DNA from: a bacterium
GTDB lineage: Bacteria; Actinomycetota; Acidimicrobiia; Spongiisociales; Spongiisociaceae
DNA: 43,607 nt
Assembly: GCA_026710435.1 (NCBI GenBank)
Contig: JAPOQZ010000135.1
Coordinates: forward strand, 1 to 43,607
Reading direction: 5' to 3'
Within the stretch, counting starts at the first letter, position 1. Every line of letters begins with the position of its first letter. A program made the translations under genes and the position numbers. This document shows positions 17,537 through 25,217 of this stretch, piece after piece. Under the pieces are notes generated by a model. The model was not told where the DNA came from. It saw only the letters and a program-made list of their open reading frames with translations, and did no database searches.

Positions 17537-18532
17537 GTGAACGCGCCCTGGTCGATCCCCAGGAAGGATCTCCGGTTGACCGACCTCCCTCCGGTTTTGA
17601 CATCCCGTCGCGAACGCCCCAACGTCCCGCTGCTGGCGATGGTCGCCAGCGTCGTGATCATGAGCACGGGGCTGATCGCGATCCAGGCTTCGGATCTCAC
17701 GGGTGTCCAGTTCTCCTTCTGGAGGCTCTGGTGCACGACCCTCGCATTCGGCGTCCTCGTGGCGGTCCGGGCCGTCTGGTTCGGGGTGCGACCCTCGCCG
17801 GCGTCCCTCAAGTGCACAATCTGGCCGGGTCTGGCCGTCGGGGTCGCCCAGCCACTGATGTTCACCGCGATGAAGCTGACCTCCGTGACCGATGTCGTGC
17901 TCCTGACCTCCCTGATGCCGCTGCTGGTCATCCTGGTAGCTGTTCCGATCCTGGGAGAGAGACCAGGAGGCCGCTTCCTCGTCTGGGCCTTGCTGGCTGT
18001 GATCGGGGCCGGAATAGTCGGCTACGGAGGATCGACCGGATTGGGGGGCGATCCGGTCGGCATAGCGATGGCCTGCGCCTCGCTGGTCGCGTGGGCCTTC
18101 TACATGGTGTTCCTGAAGATTGCCCGTGCCCATCTGGACGCTGTCACCCTCATGTGGACCATCTTCGGGATCGCCGCCATCGTAGTCACGATCTACGTAG
18201 CGGCCACGGGTTGGAACACGGGACCCGTGTCCGATCGGGACTGGCTCCTTCTGGCCTACATGACAGCCATTCCAGGAGGCACCGGACTCATGATGATGAC
18301 CTGGGCGTACCGCTGGCTCCCGGCAAACATCCCACCCCTGGTTCTGAGAGCGGAGCCGGTGGTGGCAAGCGCCCTGGCTTGGTGGTTACTCTCCGAACCC
18401 GTAACCACGCTGCACCTCCTGGGCGGAGGTATCGCCCTGACCGGAGTGATCGGTGCGATCCTGCACCCCTCCGAACACAAGCCGAAGGCCGGCGAGCAGC
18501 CCGTCGGACACAGAGTGGAAGGAGGATCGTGA
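17537..18532 (+). CDS. EamA/DMT-superfamily transporter
   Basis: 331 residues. After a basic N-terminal tail (1-28), about ten hydrophobic segments form two EamA repeats of five helices each, the drug/metabolite transporter architecture. Characterised members export amino acids, nucleosides or metabolites across the inner membrane. Evidence includes the paired repeat pattern with LxPLxVxLxAVxxLGERP in the first half and LRAEPVVASALAWWLLSEP in the second. It begins a run of overlapping genes; its stop overlaps the VOC start as TGATG. The likely role is efflux of a pathway product or toxic intermediate. The GTG start is not strongly supported. Confidence 0.83.
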   Translation: MNAPWSIPRKDLRLTDLPPVLTSRRERPNVPLLAMVASVVIMSTGLIAIQASDLTGVQFSFWRLWCTTLAFGVLVAVRAVWFGVRPSPASLKCTIWPGLAVGVAQPLMFTAMKLTSVTDVVLLTSLMPLLVILVAVPILGERPGGRFLVWALLAVIGAGIVGYGGSTGLGGDPVGIAMACASLVAWAFYMVFLKIARAHLDAVTLMWTIFGIAAIVVTIYVAATGWNTGPVSDRDWLLLAYMTAIPGGTGLMMMTWAYRWLPANIPPLVLRAEPVVASALAWWLLSEPVTTLHLLGGGIALTGVIGAILHPSEHKPKAGEQPVGHRVEGGS

Positions 18533-19479
18533 TGTCACGACCGCTGGTGGATGACCTGGCAATAGGAACGGTGACCGCGCACCCCGAGGTGATCCACGAG
18601 GCGGCTGCGCTGTACCGGAACCTGTTCGGTTACGTAACCCTCTACGCAGGTCGTCTCGGGGAACCGCTGGCCCGGGCATGGTCGATATCGGACCCCGATC
18701 GGAGGGTGGTGCTGCTCGGCGCTCCCGGCGAGGCCCGTGGGTTGGTGCGTTTCGTGAGCGGACCTGACCCGGCGCCCGCGCCGTTCTCGACCCAGGGGTG
18801 GACAGCGCTGGAGATCACGGTGCGCGACGTCGACGGGTTGACCGAGACGGTCCGGCGGCATGGCGAGTTCCGCATCAACGGGGAACCCGTCGACTTCGGG
18901 TTCGACGGCCGCCCGCCCGCCATCAGGGCTTCGCAGGTGGTGGGACCGTGCGGCGAGCAGATCTACCTCACGCAGGTACTGGCCGCAGGCACCAACCATG
19001 TGAGACCCCCGCCCGGATGCGAGGTCGGGGCGGTGTTCGTGGCGGTGCTTCTCTGCACCGATCCGGACCGGCAGCTGGGGCCCTACCTGCACGGCCTCGG
19101 ATTCGAGGCGGTCTGGAAGTTCAGCACCCCGGTTGAGATCATCTCGAGAGAGGCAGGACTCCCCTCCGACCACGCTTTCGAGTTCACGGTGCTATCGCCA
19201 CGGGGGCGGACACGGGTCGAAGTTGACAGATTCCCCGACGACCGGCCGCTCCAGAGCCATGCGGTGGGCGAACTGCCGCCCGGGTTCGGGATGGCGTCGT
19301 TCTACACGGAAGAGTTCGACGCGGCAACCGATAGCATGCGCTCGGCCGGTTACCTGGCCGCCGGTCCGGTGGCCGCGGTCGAGGCACCCCCGTACAACGG
19401 AGGACGGTGTGCGGCGTTCACCGGAGACCTGGGCGAGATAGTCGAGTTGATCGAACGCGTGGGAAGGAGGGCCCTATGA
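18532..19479 (+). CDS. Two-domain VOC (glyoxalase/bleomycin resistance fold) protein
   Basis: 315 residues. Two vicinal-oxygen-chelate halves are seen: about 5-145 (LAIGTVTAHPE...LYRNLFGY...WTALEITVRDVD) and about 160-310 (GAVFVAVLLCTDP...LGFEAVW...GMASFYTEEFDAATDSMRSAGY). ATG 18532 with GGAAGGAGG upstream is the start; a longer open frame upstream lies inside the transporter gene. The first-strand metal ligand common in VOC enzymes is not evident, so a non-metal or binding role is possible. It is one of five such roughly 310-residue VOC proteins in the window. Its last codons overlap the next gene by 4 nt (ATGA). Confidence 0.75.
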   Translation: MSRPLVDDLAIGTVTAHPEVIHEAAALYRNLFGYVTLYAGRLGEPLARAWSISDPDRRVVLLGAPGEARGLVRFVSGPDPAPAPFSTQGWTALEITVRDVDGLTETVRRHGEFRINGEPVDFGFDGRPPAIRASQVVGPCGEQIYLTQVLAAGTNHVRPPPGCEVGAVFVAVLLCTDPDRQLGPYLHGLGFEAVWKFSTPVEIISREAGLPSDHAFEFTVLSPRGRTRVEVDRFPDDRPLQSHAVGELPPGFGMASFYTEEFDAATDSMRSAGYLAAGPVAAVEAPPYNGGRCAAFTGDLGEIVELIERVGRRAL

Positions 19480-20183
19480 AGCACGTGACGTATCGAGGAA
19501 AGGTCGCCTACCGGAGCGACACCCTGGGCGAGCGAGGGCAGGAGTGGTTCACCGTCACCAGTCACCGTAACGGTCACCGGACCATCCGCTCCTTCGTCGA
19601 GGTGTTCAACACCGGCCTGGTACGCGACGTGACCTACACCGTCAACGGCAACTGGCAGCCGGTCGATGCATTCGTCCGGTTGTCCCAGGACGACGAGTTC
19701 ATGGGGAGTGGCTGGTTCCGTTTCACGGACCGCTACGCCGAATGCGAGACTTTCACCGCCGACGCCGGACGCATATCGCAGCGGATGAGACTGAAGGGTC
19801 TACCTCCCTCCTTCGGCCCCCACCCGGTGGCCTGCGATGTCTGGCATATCGGAGCCTTCGATATGGCGAGCGAGGCTCGGATCCAGACCATCAAGGGAAC
19901 GTTGATGAGTTCGCCGCGGCCCGATGGTGCGTCGGGACCTTACCTGAGCAGGACCGTACTCGAGACCGGGGGGGTGAGCACCGACGAGTTCCGGATCGAA
20001 CGTGTCGGTCCGGAGACGGTCACCGTCGAGGCGGGCACCTTCGAGACCGAACACTTCCGGTTCCTGCTCGGTGAGGAGTCGATCCCGGAGGACATCTGGT
20101 GCCTGCCCGGAGACCTGATCATCGTCAAGGTACGCTTCGATGTGATGTCCACCACGTACGAGCTCGTGGAGTTGGACCGATGA
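19476..20183 (+). CDS. Uncharacterised beta-rich protein (paralogue of 21116-21790)
   Basis: 235 residues, no signal peptide or membrane segment, and predicted to be mostly beta-strand. I do not recognise the family. It resembles DUF3108-like beta-barrels only in the motif VTVEAGTFETEHFRF near 190-205. Blocks shared with the minus-strand paralogue at 21116-21790 are MKHxTxxGxxxYRxD, RTIRSxxExxxxGxxRDVTYTV, ExFxGSxWFRF, and DGASGPxLxxxxL. Overlaps of 4 nt with the VOC gene before and the rhodanese gene after imply tight co-translation. A role in binding a hydrophobic or carbonyl ligand of the local pathway is conceivable but is inference. Confidence 0.75.
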   Translation: MKHVTYRGKVAYRSDTLGERGQEWFTVTSHRNGHRTIRSFVEVFNTGLVRDVTYTVNGNWQPVDAFVRLSQDDEFMGSGWFRFTDRYAECETFTADAGRISQRMRLKGLPPSFGPHPVACDVWHIGAFDMASEARIQTIKGTLMSSPRPDGASGPYLSRTVLETGGVSTDEFRIERVGPETVTVEAGTFETEHFRFLLGEESIPEDIWCLPGDLIIVKVRFDVMSTTYELVELDR

Positions 20184-21112
20184 GTGAAACAGGACCCGAG
20201 CGAGGCGCGCCGGAGATAGGTGCCGACCGGTCCCCTCACGGCTATGCCCGGCCGGATCTCCTCGTCGAGACCGCGGAACTCGAGGCCCGGCTCGGTGAAC
20301 CCGGCCTGCGGATCATCGACTGCGACATCATCCTGGACCGGCAACCGGACGGCGGTTACATCGTCTGGTCAGGGTCGGAAGCGTGGGCCGAGTCGCACAT
20401 ACCGGGGTCCGTCTACGTGGACCTCTCCGACGAACTCGCCGCCGACCATCCGCACCTGAGGTTCATGTTGCCGCCTTCCTCACAGTTCGCGCGGGTGATG
20501 TCCGAGAAGGGGGTCGGGAATGAGCACGACGTGGTTCTCTACAGCCGGGGCATCAACTACTGGGCCACTCGCCTCTTCCTGATGTTTCAGACCTTCGGGT
20601 TCGACAACGTGAGGGTGCTCAACGGCGGTTTCGACAAGTGGCGCCAGGAGGGACGGCCCGTGACAGCCGAAACCGTGACCTACCCCCGGGCGCGCTTCGT
20701 CGCCGGTACGGGCCCCCGCTACATAGTCGGAATGGACGACGTGTTGGACGCCATGGACGACCCGCGGACCGCTCTGGTCAACGCGCTGCCCCCTCCCGTC
20801 CATTCCGGAGAGCGCTTGATCCCCAACTATCACCGGCGAGGACACATCAGAGGCAGCGTGAACGTCTACGCCGCCACGCTGGCCGATCGCGAGCGCAAAA
20901 CCTTCAAGCCGGCCGACGAGCTTCGCACCTCCTTCGAGGAGGCAGGCGTTTTGGAATCGGAGCGGACCATCACCTACTGCGGTGGCGGTATCTCCGCCAC
21001 GACCGACGCCTTCGCCCTCCTCCTGCTGGGCTACGAAGACGTTGCAGTGTACGACGGTTCGATGAGCGAGTGGGGTCGTGATCCGAGCCTGCCCCTGGAA
21101 GTGGGTTCCTGA
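20180..21112 (+). CDS. Tandem-domain sulfurtransferase (rhodanese)
   Basis: 310 residues with two rhodanese domains, about 25-165 and about 180-305. In the second the active loop begins with Cys267 (YCGGGISAT), the persulfide-carrying residue. In the first the matching position is Ser122 (LYSRGINYWAT), which is normal for the inactive N-terminal domain. The enzyme would transfer sulfur from thiosulfate or 3-mercaptopyruvate to an acceptor, in the cytoplasm. ATG 20180 overlaps the preceding stop as ATGA. An N-terminal extension of about 22 residues is atypical. Its presence with VOC, the unknown protein and an exporter hints at sulfur handling or detoxification in this operon. Confidence 0.88.
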   Translation: MSETGPERGAPEIGADRSPHGYARPDLLVETAELEARLGEPGLRIIDCDIILDRQPDGGYIVWSGSEAWAESHIPGSVYVDLSDELAADHPHLRFMLPPSSQFARVMSEKGVGNEHDVVLYSRGINYWATRLFLMFQTFGFDNVRVLNGGFDKWRQEGRPVTAETVTYPRARFVAGTGPRYIVGMDDVLDAMDDPRTALVNALPPPVHSGERLIPNYHRRGHIRGSVNVYAATLADRERKTFKPADELRTSFEEAGVLESERTITYCGGGISATTDAFALLLLGYEDVAVYDGSMSEWGRDPSLPLEVGS

Positions 21113-21115
21113 CTG

Positions 21116-21790
21116 CTACGAGGGTGAAAGCTCCACCAACTCGTACCTGGTCGCCGTGAACTCCCAGTCCATCCGGACCAGGATCAGGTCGTCTCCGTAG
21201 CACCAGGCGTCCTGCGGTGGCCAGTCACCTTCGTGTAGGAACCGGTAATGCTCGGTGACGAAGGTGCCCGCCTCGACGGTCAACGTTTCCCGGCCCACGT
21301 GCTCGATGGGCAGGTCGAGCGCCGCGAGCATCGGTCCGGACGCGCCGTCGTGTAGCGGCGAGGCGGTCAGCACCTTGAGGGTCTGCACCTGCTCGCCGTC
21401 ATGGTCGTAAGGCCCGAAGTGCCACATGTCCACCTGCACGGGATGCGGGTTGAAGGTAGCGACCGGAACATCGAGGGAGATTCTCTGGCTCACCCGGCCC
21501 CCGTCTGCCAGATATGCCTCGCACTCCGCCCGCTGCCCGTCGAACCGGAACCAACTCGATCCTACGAACTCGTCATGGATCCGGAGCCGGATGGCCGCGT
21601 CGCGGGGCCGCCAGTTGCGGTCCACGGTGTAAGTGACATCGCGCAGGATCCCCGAATCGTAGATTTCCGAGACCGATCTGATGGTCCGGTCGCCACCGCT
21701 GTGGACGGTGAGGTGAAAGGTCTCGTGGCCGCGTAGCCATCCGTCGGAGCGTCGATATGAGATCCGTCCCGTGACGGTCCGGTGCTTCAT
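21116..21790 (-). CDS. Uncharacterised beta-rich protein (paralogue of 19476-20183)
   Basis: 224 residues, homologous along its whole length to the plus-strand protein at 19476-20183. Conserved features are RTIRSVSEIYDSGILRDVTY, EFVGSSWFRFDGQRAEC, NPHPVQVDMWHFG and LTVEAGTFVTEHYRFL. The conserved Trp-His-x-Gly (MWHFG here, VWHIG in the paralogue) and the invariant acidic residues may form a ligand site; this is inference. The gene converges with the rhodanese operon with only 3 bp between stops. It starts 10 nt after the ferredoxin stop on the same strand, so it is probably co-transcribed with that gene. Family not recognised. Confidence 0.75.
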   Translation of the reverse strand: MKHRTVTGRISYRRSDGWLRGHETFHLTVHSGGDRTIRSVSEIYDSGILRDVTYTVDRNWRPRDAAIRLRIHDEFVGSSWFRFDGQRAECEAYLADGGRVSQRISLDVPVATFNPHPVQVDMWHFGPYDHDGEQVQTLKVLTASPLHDGASGPMLAALDLPIEHVGRETLTVEAGTFVTEHYRFLHEGDWPPQDAWCYGDDLILVRMDWEFTATRYELVELSPS

Positions 21791-21800
21791 GTCGTCGCGA

Positions 21801-22052
21801 TCAGCGGGCTGGGGGGGTTACGCCGAAGTACAGGTAGTTCTTGTCGATGTAGGCGATGTAGCGCTCCGGCACCTCGTCGTCCGGAAAGATCGCCTTCACA
21901 GGACACACGGGAACGCAGGCGTAGCAGTCGACACATTCGATGGGGTCGATGTAGAACTGGTCCTCACCCTCGTGGATGCAGTCCACCGGACAAACGTCGA
22001 CACACGAGGCGTCCTTCTCGTCGATGCATGCCTCGGTGATGATGAACGTCAT
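21801..22052 (-). CDS. fdxA: 7Fe ferredoxin (3Fe-4S/4Fe-4S)
   Basis: An 83-residue electron carrier. Cysteines at 9, 17, 21, 25, 40, 43, 46 and 50 reproduce the spacing of the classic 7Fe ferredoxins (Azotobacter FdI type). There one [3Fe-4S] cluster uses the first, second and last Cys, and one [4Fe-4S] cluster uses the others, leaving one Cys free. The C-terminal tail PERYIAYIDKNYLYFG is also typical of actinobacterial FdxA. The start at 22052 gives the family N-terminus MTFIITEACI; an 18-residue upstream extension was rejected. It lies between vapC and the uncharacterised gene at 21116 on the same strand. Confidence 0.9.
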   Translation of the reverse strand: MTFIITEACIDEKDASCVDVCPVDCIHEGEDQFYIDPIECVDCYACVPVCPVKAIFPDDEVPERYIAYIDKNYLYFGVTPPAR

Positions 22053-22075
22053 GGACCGCTGTATACCATGACTGG

Positions 22076-22489
22076 TTAGCCGATGCTTCCCTGAGGCACG
22101 ACCCACTTGCAGCGCTGTCCGGTAACCGTCGCTATCAGGTCGAAGTCACGGTCGTAGTGCAGGATCGTATACTCCAGTTCCTCCGCGGCGGCCGCCACCA
22201 GCAAGTCGGGGATCTTGCGGCCGCTCTGACTCCTTGCAGCCAGCATCCGTTGGACTTGCCGTGCCCTCCGGACGTGTTGAGCAGTCGTCTCGACAAGCAG
22301 GAAGACCTCGAGCGAGCGCATGCGCGAATCCCACTCGGCGTCGTTGCGAGCTGAGTAGCCGATCTCAAGATCGCTTATACCGGCTCGAGCAGCCTGACCC
22401 CTGGCAGCGAGCGGTTCGACAACGGCTCTCACCGACGGATGCCTGAGACGAGTCAAGACGCTCGTGTCAAGCAGGGTGCTCAACGCCAC
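22076..22489 (-). CDS. vapC: VapC family PIN-domain ribonuclease toxin
   Basis: A 137-residue PIN-domain endoribonuclease, the toxin of a type II toxin-antitoxin pair. The acidic active-site residues are visible: D8 in LLDTSVL, E42 in SDLEIGY, D94 in KIPDLLVAA and the aspartates in HYDRDFDLIA. The GTG start overlaps the vapB end by 10 nt. It cleaves RNA (often tRNA or rRNA) when the antitoxin is degraded. Length and motifs are normal and it looks intact. Ferredoxin follows 23 bp downstream on the same strand, so read-through is possible. Confidence 0.9.
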   Translation of the reverse strand: MALSTLLDTSVLTRLRHPSVRAVVEPLAARGQAARAGISDLEIGYSARNDAEWDSRMRSLEVFLLVETTAQHVRRARQVQRMLAARSQSGRKIPDLLVAAAAEELEYTILHYDRDFDLIATVTGQRCKWVVPQGSIG

Positions 22490-22674
22490 GGATCGGAACG
22501 GTCAGCATGCCCCGCCTCCGCCAGAACGTCCAGTGCCCTGGCTACACGGGAGTCACGAGCAGAAGCTGCGAGACGGAGTGCCTTGTTCACAGTCTCCTTG
22601 ATCGTGGCCGTTCCCATCTCGGCCCGCGCCGCACTCAACGCCCTCTCATCAATATCTACGAGGTGTTTTCCCAT
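22480..22674 (-). CDS. vapB: VapB family antitoxin
   Basis: A 64-residue partner of the VapC gene that it overlaps. The N-terminal KHLVDIDERALSAARAEMGT segment followed by ATIKETVNKALRLA is the ribbon-helix-helix-like DNA-binding half typical of actinobacterial VapB. The C-terminus (ALDVLAEAGHADRSDPWR) should wrap the toxin. It represses its own operon together with VapC. Upstream on this strand is an AT-rich stretch with TATATACA around 22705-22712 that could hold the -10 element. Confidence 0.88.
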   Translation of the reverse strand: MGKHLVDIDERALSAARAEMGTATIKETVNKALRLAASARDSRVARALDVLAEAGHADRSDPWR

Positions 22675-22737
22675 GTCCGAGAGTAAATACGATGGCTCAG
22701 TTGTATATATTCCTGGGTTGGCCGAAGGGTTGCAGCT

Positions 22738-23544
22738 TCAGCCTTCCCCATCGAGAAACTGCCTGATGATGGAAGCAAACCGTTCCGTGTGGAGATCCAT
22801 CATCCCGTGGCCCCATCCCGGGAGTTCGAGGAGCCTGCCGTTCTGGATGAGCGGCTCGGAACGTCTGGTGGGCTCGAGTAGATCGTCATGGGGACACAGC
22901 ACGAGCGTCCGGTGGGTCACCAGGGGAAGCCGGTCGCCCATCTGGTACTCGAAGGCCGCCCGGTGGCCCCACCAGGCCCGGCTTCCGGCCCGGAAGACCT
23001 CGGCGACCGTCTGGTGGACCATCTCGATGGTCTGGTCGGGGCCGCGCCACTCCCAGTGTCCGTCCCACACCTCGAGAAGATGGGCGCCCCCCTCGTCGAA
23101 CCAGCTCGGCTTGCCGAGCGTGGCGTGCTGGCGGGCCAGTTCCTCGTCGCTGTAGACGGGAGTCGAGACCAGAACCAGCCTGCGCACCAACTCGGGCCGT
23201 TGGATCGAAAGTTCGATGCCGATCTTGGCACCGGTGTGGTAGCCGATCACGTCCACCGATCCGAGTCCCAACGAGTCGGCCAGTTCCCCCATCACCTTGG
23301 CGTAGTCGCCGATAGTGGGAGGGGAAGGGGGCGGATCGGATCCCCCGAAGCCCGGATTGTCGGGCGCCACCGCCAACCTGTCCCTGCCGACTTCGGTGAG
23401 CAGGTTCTCGTAGATCACACCCGACACAGGGCTCAGGTGGAAGCACATGAGGGGGGTCCGATCGGCATCCATCGGCCCGGCGATCCGGTAATGCAACTGC
23501 CCGTGTCGGTAGTCCGCGTACGCCCGGCGAACCGTTGCCGTCAC
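22738..23544 (-). CDS. Alpha/beta hydrolase with GYHTG in place of GxSxG
   Basis: 268 residues. Fold markers are CFHLSPVSG (34-42, oxyanion region), APDNPGFGGSD (60-70), the elbow VIGYHTGAK (99-107) with His103 at the nucleophile position, the acid loop LCPHDDLLEP, and C-terminal LPGWGHGMMD. Unlike its four relatives in the window, it keeps the C-terminal His. The GTG start overlaps the preceding PPOX-fold gene by 4 nt (GTGA), so the two are co-translated and may act on one substrate. The exact reaction is unknown; GxHTG hydrolases are a distinct, poorly described group as far as I know. Confidence 0.85.
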   Translation of the reverse strand: MTATVRRAYADYRHGQLHYRIAGPMDADRTPLMCFHLSPVSGVIYENLLTEVGRDRLAVAPDNPGFGGSDPPPSPPTIGDYAKVMGELADSLGLGSVDVIGYHTGAKIGIELSIQRPELVRRLVLVSTPVYSDEELARQHATLGKPSWFDEGGAHLLEVWDGHWEWRGPDQTIEMVHQTVAEVFRAGSRAWWGHRAAFEYQMGDRLPLVTHRTLVLCPHDDLLEPTRRSEPLIQNGRLLELPGWGHGMMDLHTERFASIIRQFLDGEG

Positions 23545-23987
23545 TCGATGCCGTAGATCCTGTGCCGGGTGACCGTCATCACGCCCAAGCTCGTCTCCTC
23601 CAGGCTCAACGGGCGGCTCGAGTCGACATATCCGGAATCGCCGAACGCTTTCTTGATCATCTCCGCCCAGAGAACCTGGGCTTCCTCATCGTGGCGTATT
23701 CCGACCGAGCCCCAAGCGATCACATGGGCGAGCGTCCCGGCCTCCGCCAGCGACACCGTCGCCCGCGGGTCACGTTCGAGATTGCGCTTCTTCTGCTTTC
23801 CGGTGAGGCTGAACAGCAGAACCCCGTCACCCAGCCCCATCATCATCGGCGCCACATGGGGACTTCCGTCCGGGCCGATCGTGGCCAGGTGGACCCACCC
23901 GGCCGGGGTATGGATCTTCTCGATGGCCTCTCTCAGTTCCGGTTCCAGGTCACACCATCCCGGTAGTTCGTAGCCTGTGTCCTCCAG
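23541..23987 (-). CDS. PPOX-fold (pyridoxamine oxidase-like) FMN/F420-binding protein, 5' end uncertain
   Basis: The coding frame yields ELREAIEK, then WVHLATIGPDGSPHVAPMMM, then a C-terminal region ending HRIYGIE, the split-barrel fold of pyridoxamine 5'-phosphate oxidase-like proteins that bind FMN or F420. Homology-like sequence clearly extends upstream of the first ordinary start (GTG 23855) to about 23987. However, between there and an in-frame stop near 24017 no ATG, GTG or TTG occurs; a CTG at 23987 is the best candidate. The junction coincides with the edge of dispersed repeat A, so the true 5' end may have been lost. Size about 148 residues. Confidence 0.65.
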   Translation of the reverse strand: MEDTGYELPGWCDLEPELREAIEKIHTPAGWVHLATIGPDGSPHVAPMMMGLGDGVLLFSLTGKQKKRNLERDPRATVSLAEAGTLAHVIAWGSVGIRHDEEAQVLWAEMIKKAFGDSGYVDSSRPLSLEETSLGVMTVTRHRIYGIE

Positions 23988-24300
23988 GCTAGCCCAGCAT
24001 CTTCACGTTTCCAGACACACCACGGCAGCATGCCACATCAACCGCCTTATCGGGACCGGGCCGGGGTGCACCCGACGGGTGAAGGTCCCGTCGGACCGAG
24101 ACGGACTCCTAGGAGGGTACTGAACAATGACGATTGCTCGGGCCTGCCACCCGCCGGCCCAGGCACTTTGCCGGCGGTTGGCAGGCCGCTGGTGGATCGC
24201 TCAGCACCCTCCTAGAACGGCCGTAATCCCTGGTCAGAAGCTTACACCCCCCACCCGTTCGCCCAATACAAACCCCCGCATGAAGAACCGGGGCTAGACC
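23986..24300. repeat. Dispersed repeat A, copy 2, split by a MITE
   Basis: Aligns with 16136-16351, but is interrupted at GGACT/CCTAG by the 99-bp element at 24113-24211. Removing the element and one CTAG leaves about 212 bp, against 216 in the other copy. It fills the gap between the PPOX-like gene and the VOC gene. Its right end supplies the TAG stop codon (minus strand, 24294-24296) of the VOC gene, and its left edge abuts the unclear start of the PPOX-like gene. Confidence 0.7.
24109..24215. mobile_element. 99-bp CTAG MITE, copy 2 (inside repeat A)
   Basis: Element 24113-24211 is flanked by CTAG at 24109-24112 and 24212-24215. The terminal inverted repeat is GAGGGTACTGAACAAT against GAGGGTGCTGAGCGAT, and the inner inverted repeats include GCCTGCC with GGCAGGC and GCCGGC near the loop. 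It is about 90% identical to copy 1 in inverse orientation and to copy 4 in direct orientation. It is the best-supported insertion, because an empty version of the surrounding sequence exists at 16136-16351. Confidence 0.82.
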
Positions 24301-25217
24301 TGTCTCACTTCGATACGCATCCCGGCCGGGCTGGTCACCACGACCCGCATACCGTCTCCGGTCAGCGTTCGTGCGGTTCCCATGTCCTCGACGGGGTGGT
24401 ATCCGGCTCGGGCGCGGGCAGCCAGTCCATGCAGATCTTCGGTATCGAAGGCCACCCCCAGGAAACCGCACGCGGGCGGGCGGGCCCGCGGGTACAGGTC
24501 CGTTCCAGCGACCCCCACGTACTGGACCAGCTCGATCCTCCCCAGCGCGTCGTCAGGATCGCCCAGGATGTGCATGTCCAGCTTGGCGCCGACCGGAAGG
24601 CCGACCATGCGCTCCACCTCAGGACCTTCGAACAGGTGGTAGTCAAGATGCCGGAGTTGGAACACCTCCTCGAAGAAGTCCCGCTCGGATGGATTGTCGG
24701 GGGTGGTTCCCACCACTTGGGTGACCGCTACGTAGCCGTTCGGGGTGAAGGGAAGCTCCTCACCTACCACCTCCACCAGCGAAAGGTTCGTGAAGTCGGG
24801 TCCCCTGAGCTGGACCTCGTACACTTCCATGGTGTCGAGTGGCATCCGCACCGGTGTGGAGCCCATCTCCCAACCCGAGGCAACCAGTTCACCGTACCGC
24901 TCGTGCATACCGGTGAGCCGCACGTCGAGGTTCTTGGGACACAGGTCGAACGAGCGGGCACCGTCTCGCACGGAGGGCTCGGGATCGCTGAACTCCACCA
25001 GATGGAGACGACCGGTCGACTCGCCCGGAAGCCCCACCAACGCCTGCCGCCTGATGCCCCCGGGCGGAAGGTGCCAGAACTTCTCCAGCTCAGGATCGGG
25101 ACCTTCCCACCGTTCGCCGACGGACAACCCGAACGTTCCGACCCACAGACGCATCGACTCGTCGAGGTCGGCGGTCCCCACGATCGCGTGGGAAAACCCC
25201 CTAGAGCCAACACTCAT
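24294..25217 (-). CDS. Two-domain VOC protein
   Basis: 307 residues with two VOC halves. The first, about 8-150, has FSHAIVGTADLDESMRLW and a Glu-containing LVEFSDPEP strand. The second, about 160-305, has TQVVGTTPDN, YHLFEGP, GFLGVAFDTEDL and the terminal MRVVVTSPAGMRIEV. VOC enzymes include glyoxalases, extradiol dioxygenases and epimerases; residues at metal positions are only partly kept, so no reaction is assigned. The ATG at 25217 overlaps the stop of the Ymh-family gene by 1 nt (TAATG), although that gene pair looks foreign. The stop lies within dispersed repeat A. Confidence 0.75.
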   Translation of the reverse strand: MSVGSRGFSHAIVGTADLDESMRLWVGTFGLSVGERWEGPDPELEKFWHLPPGGIRRQALVGLPGESTGRLHLVEFSDPEPSVRDGARSFDLCPKNLDVRLTGMHERYGELVASGWEMGSTPVRMPLDTMEVYEVQLRGPDFTNLSLVEVVGEELPFTPNGYVAVTQVVGTTPDNPSERDFFEEVFQLRHLDYHLFEGPEVERMVGLPVGAKLDMHILGDPDDALGRIELVQYVGVAGTDLYPRARPPACGFLGVAFDTEDLHGLAARARAGYHPVEDMGTARTLTGDGMRVVVTSPAGMRIEVRQV

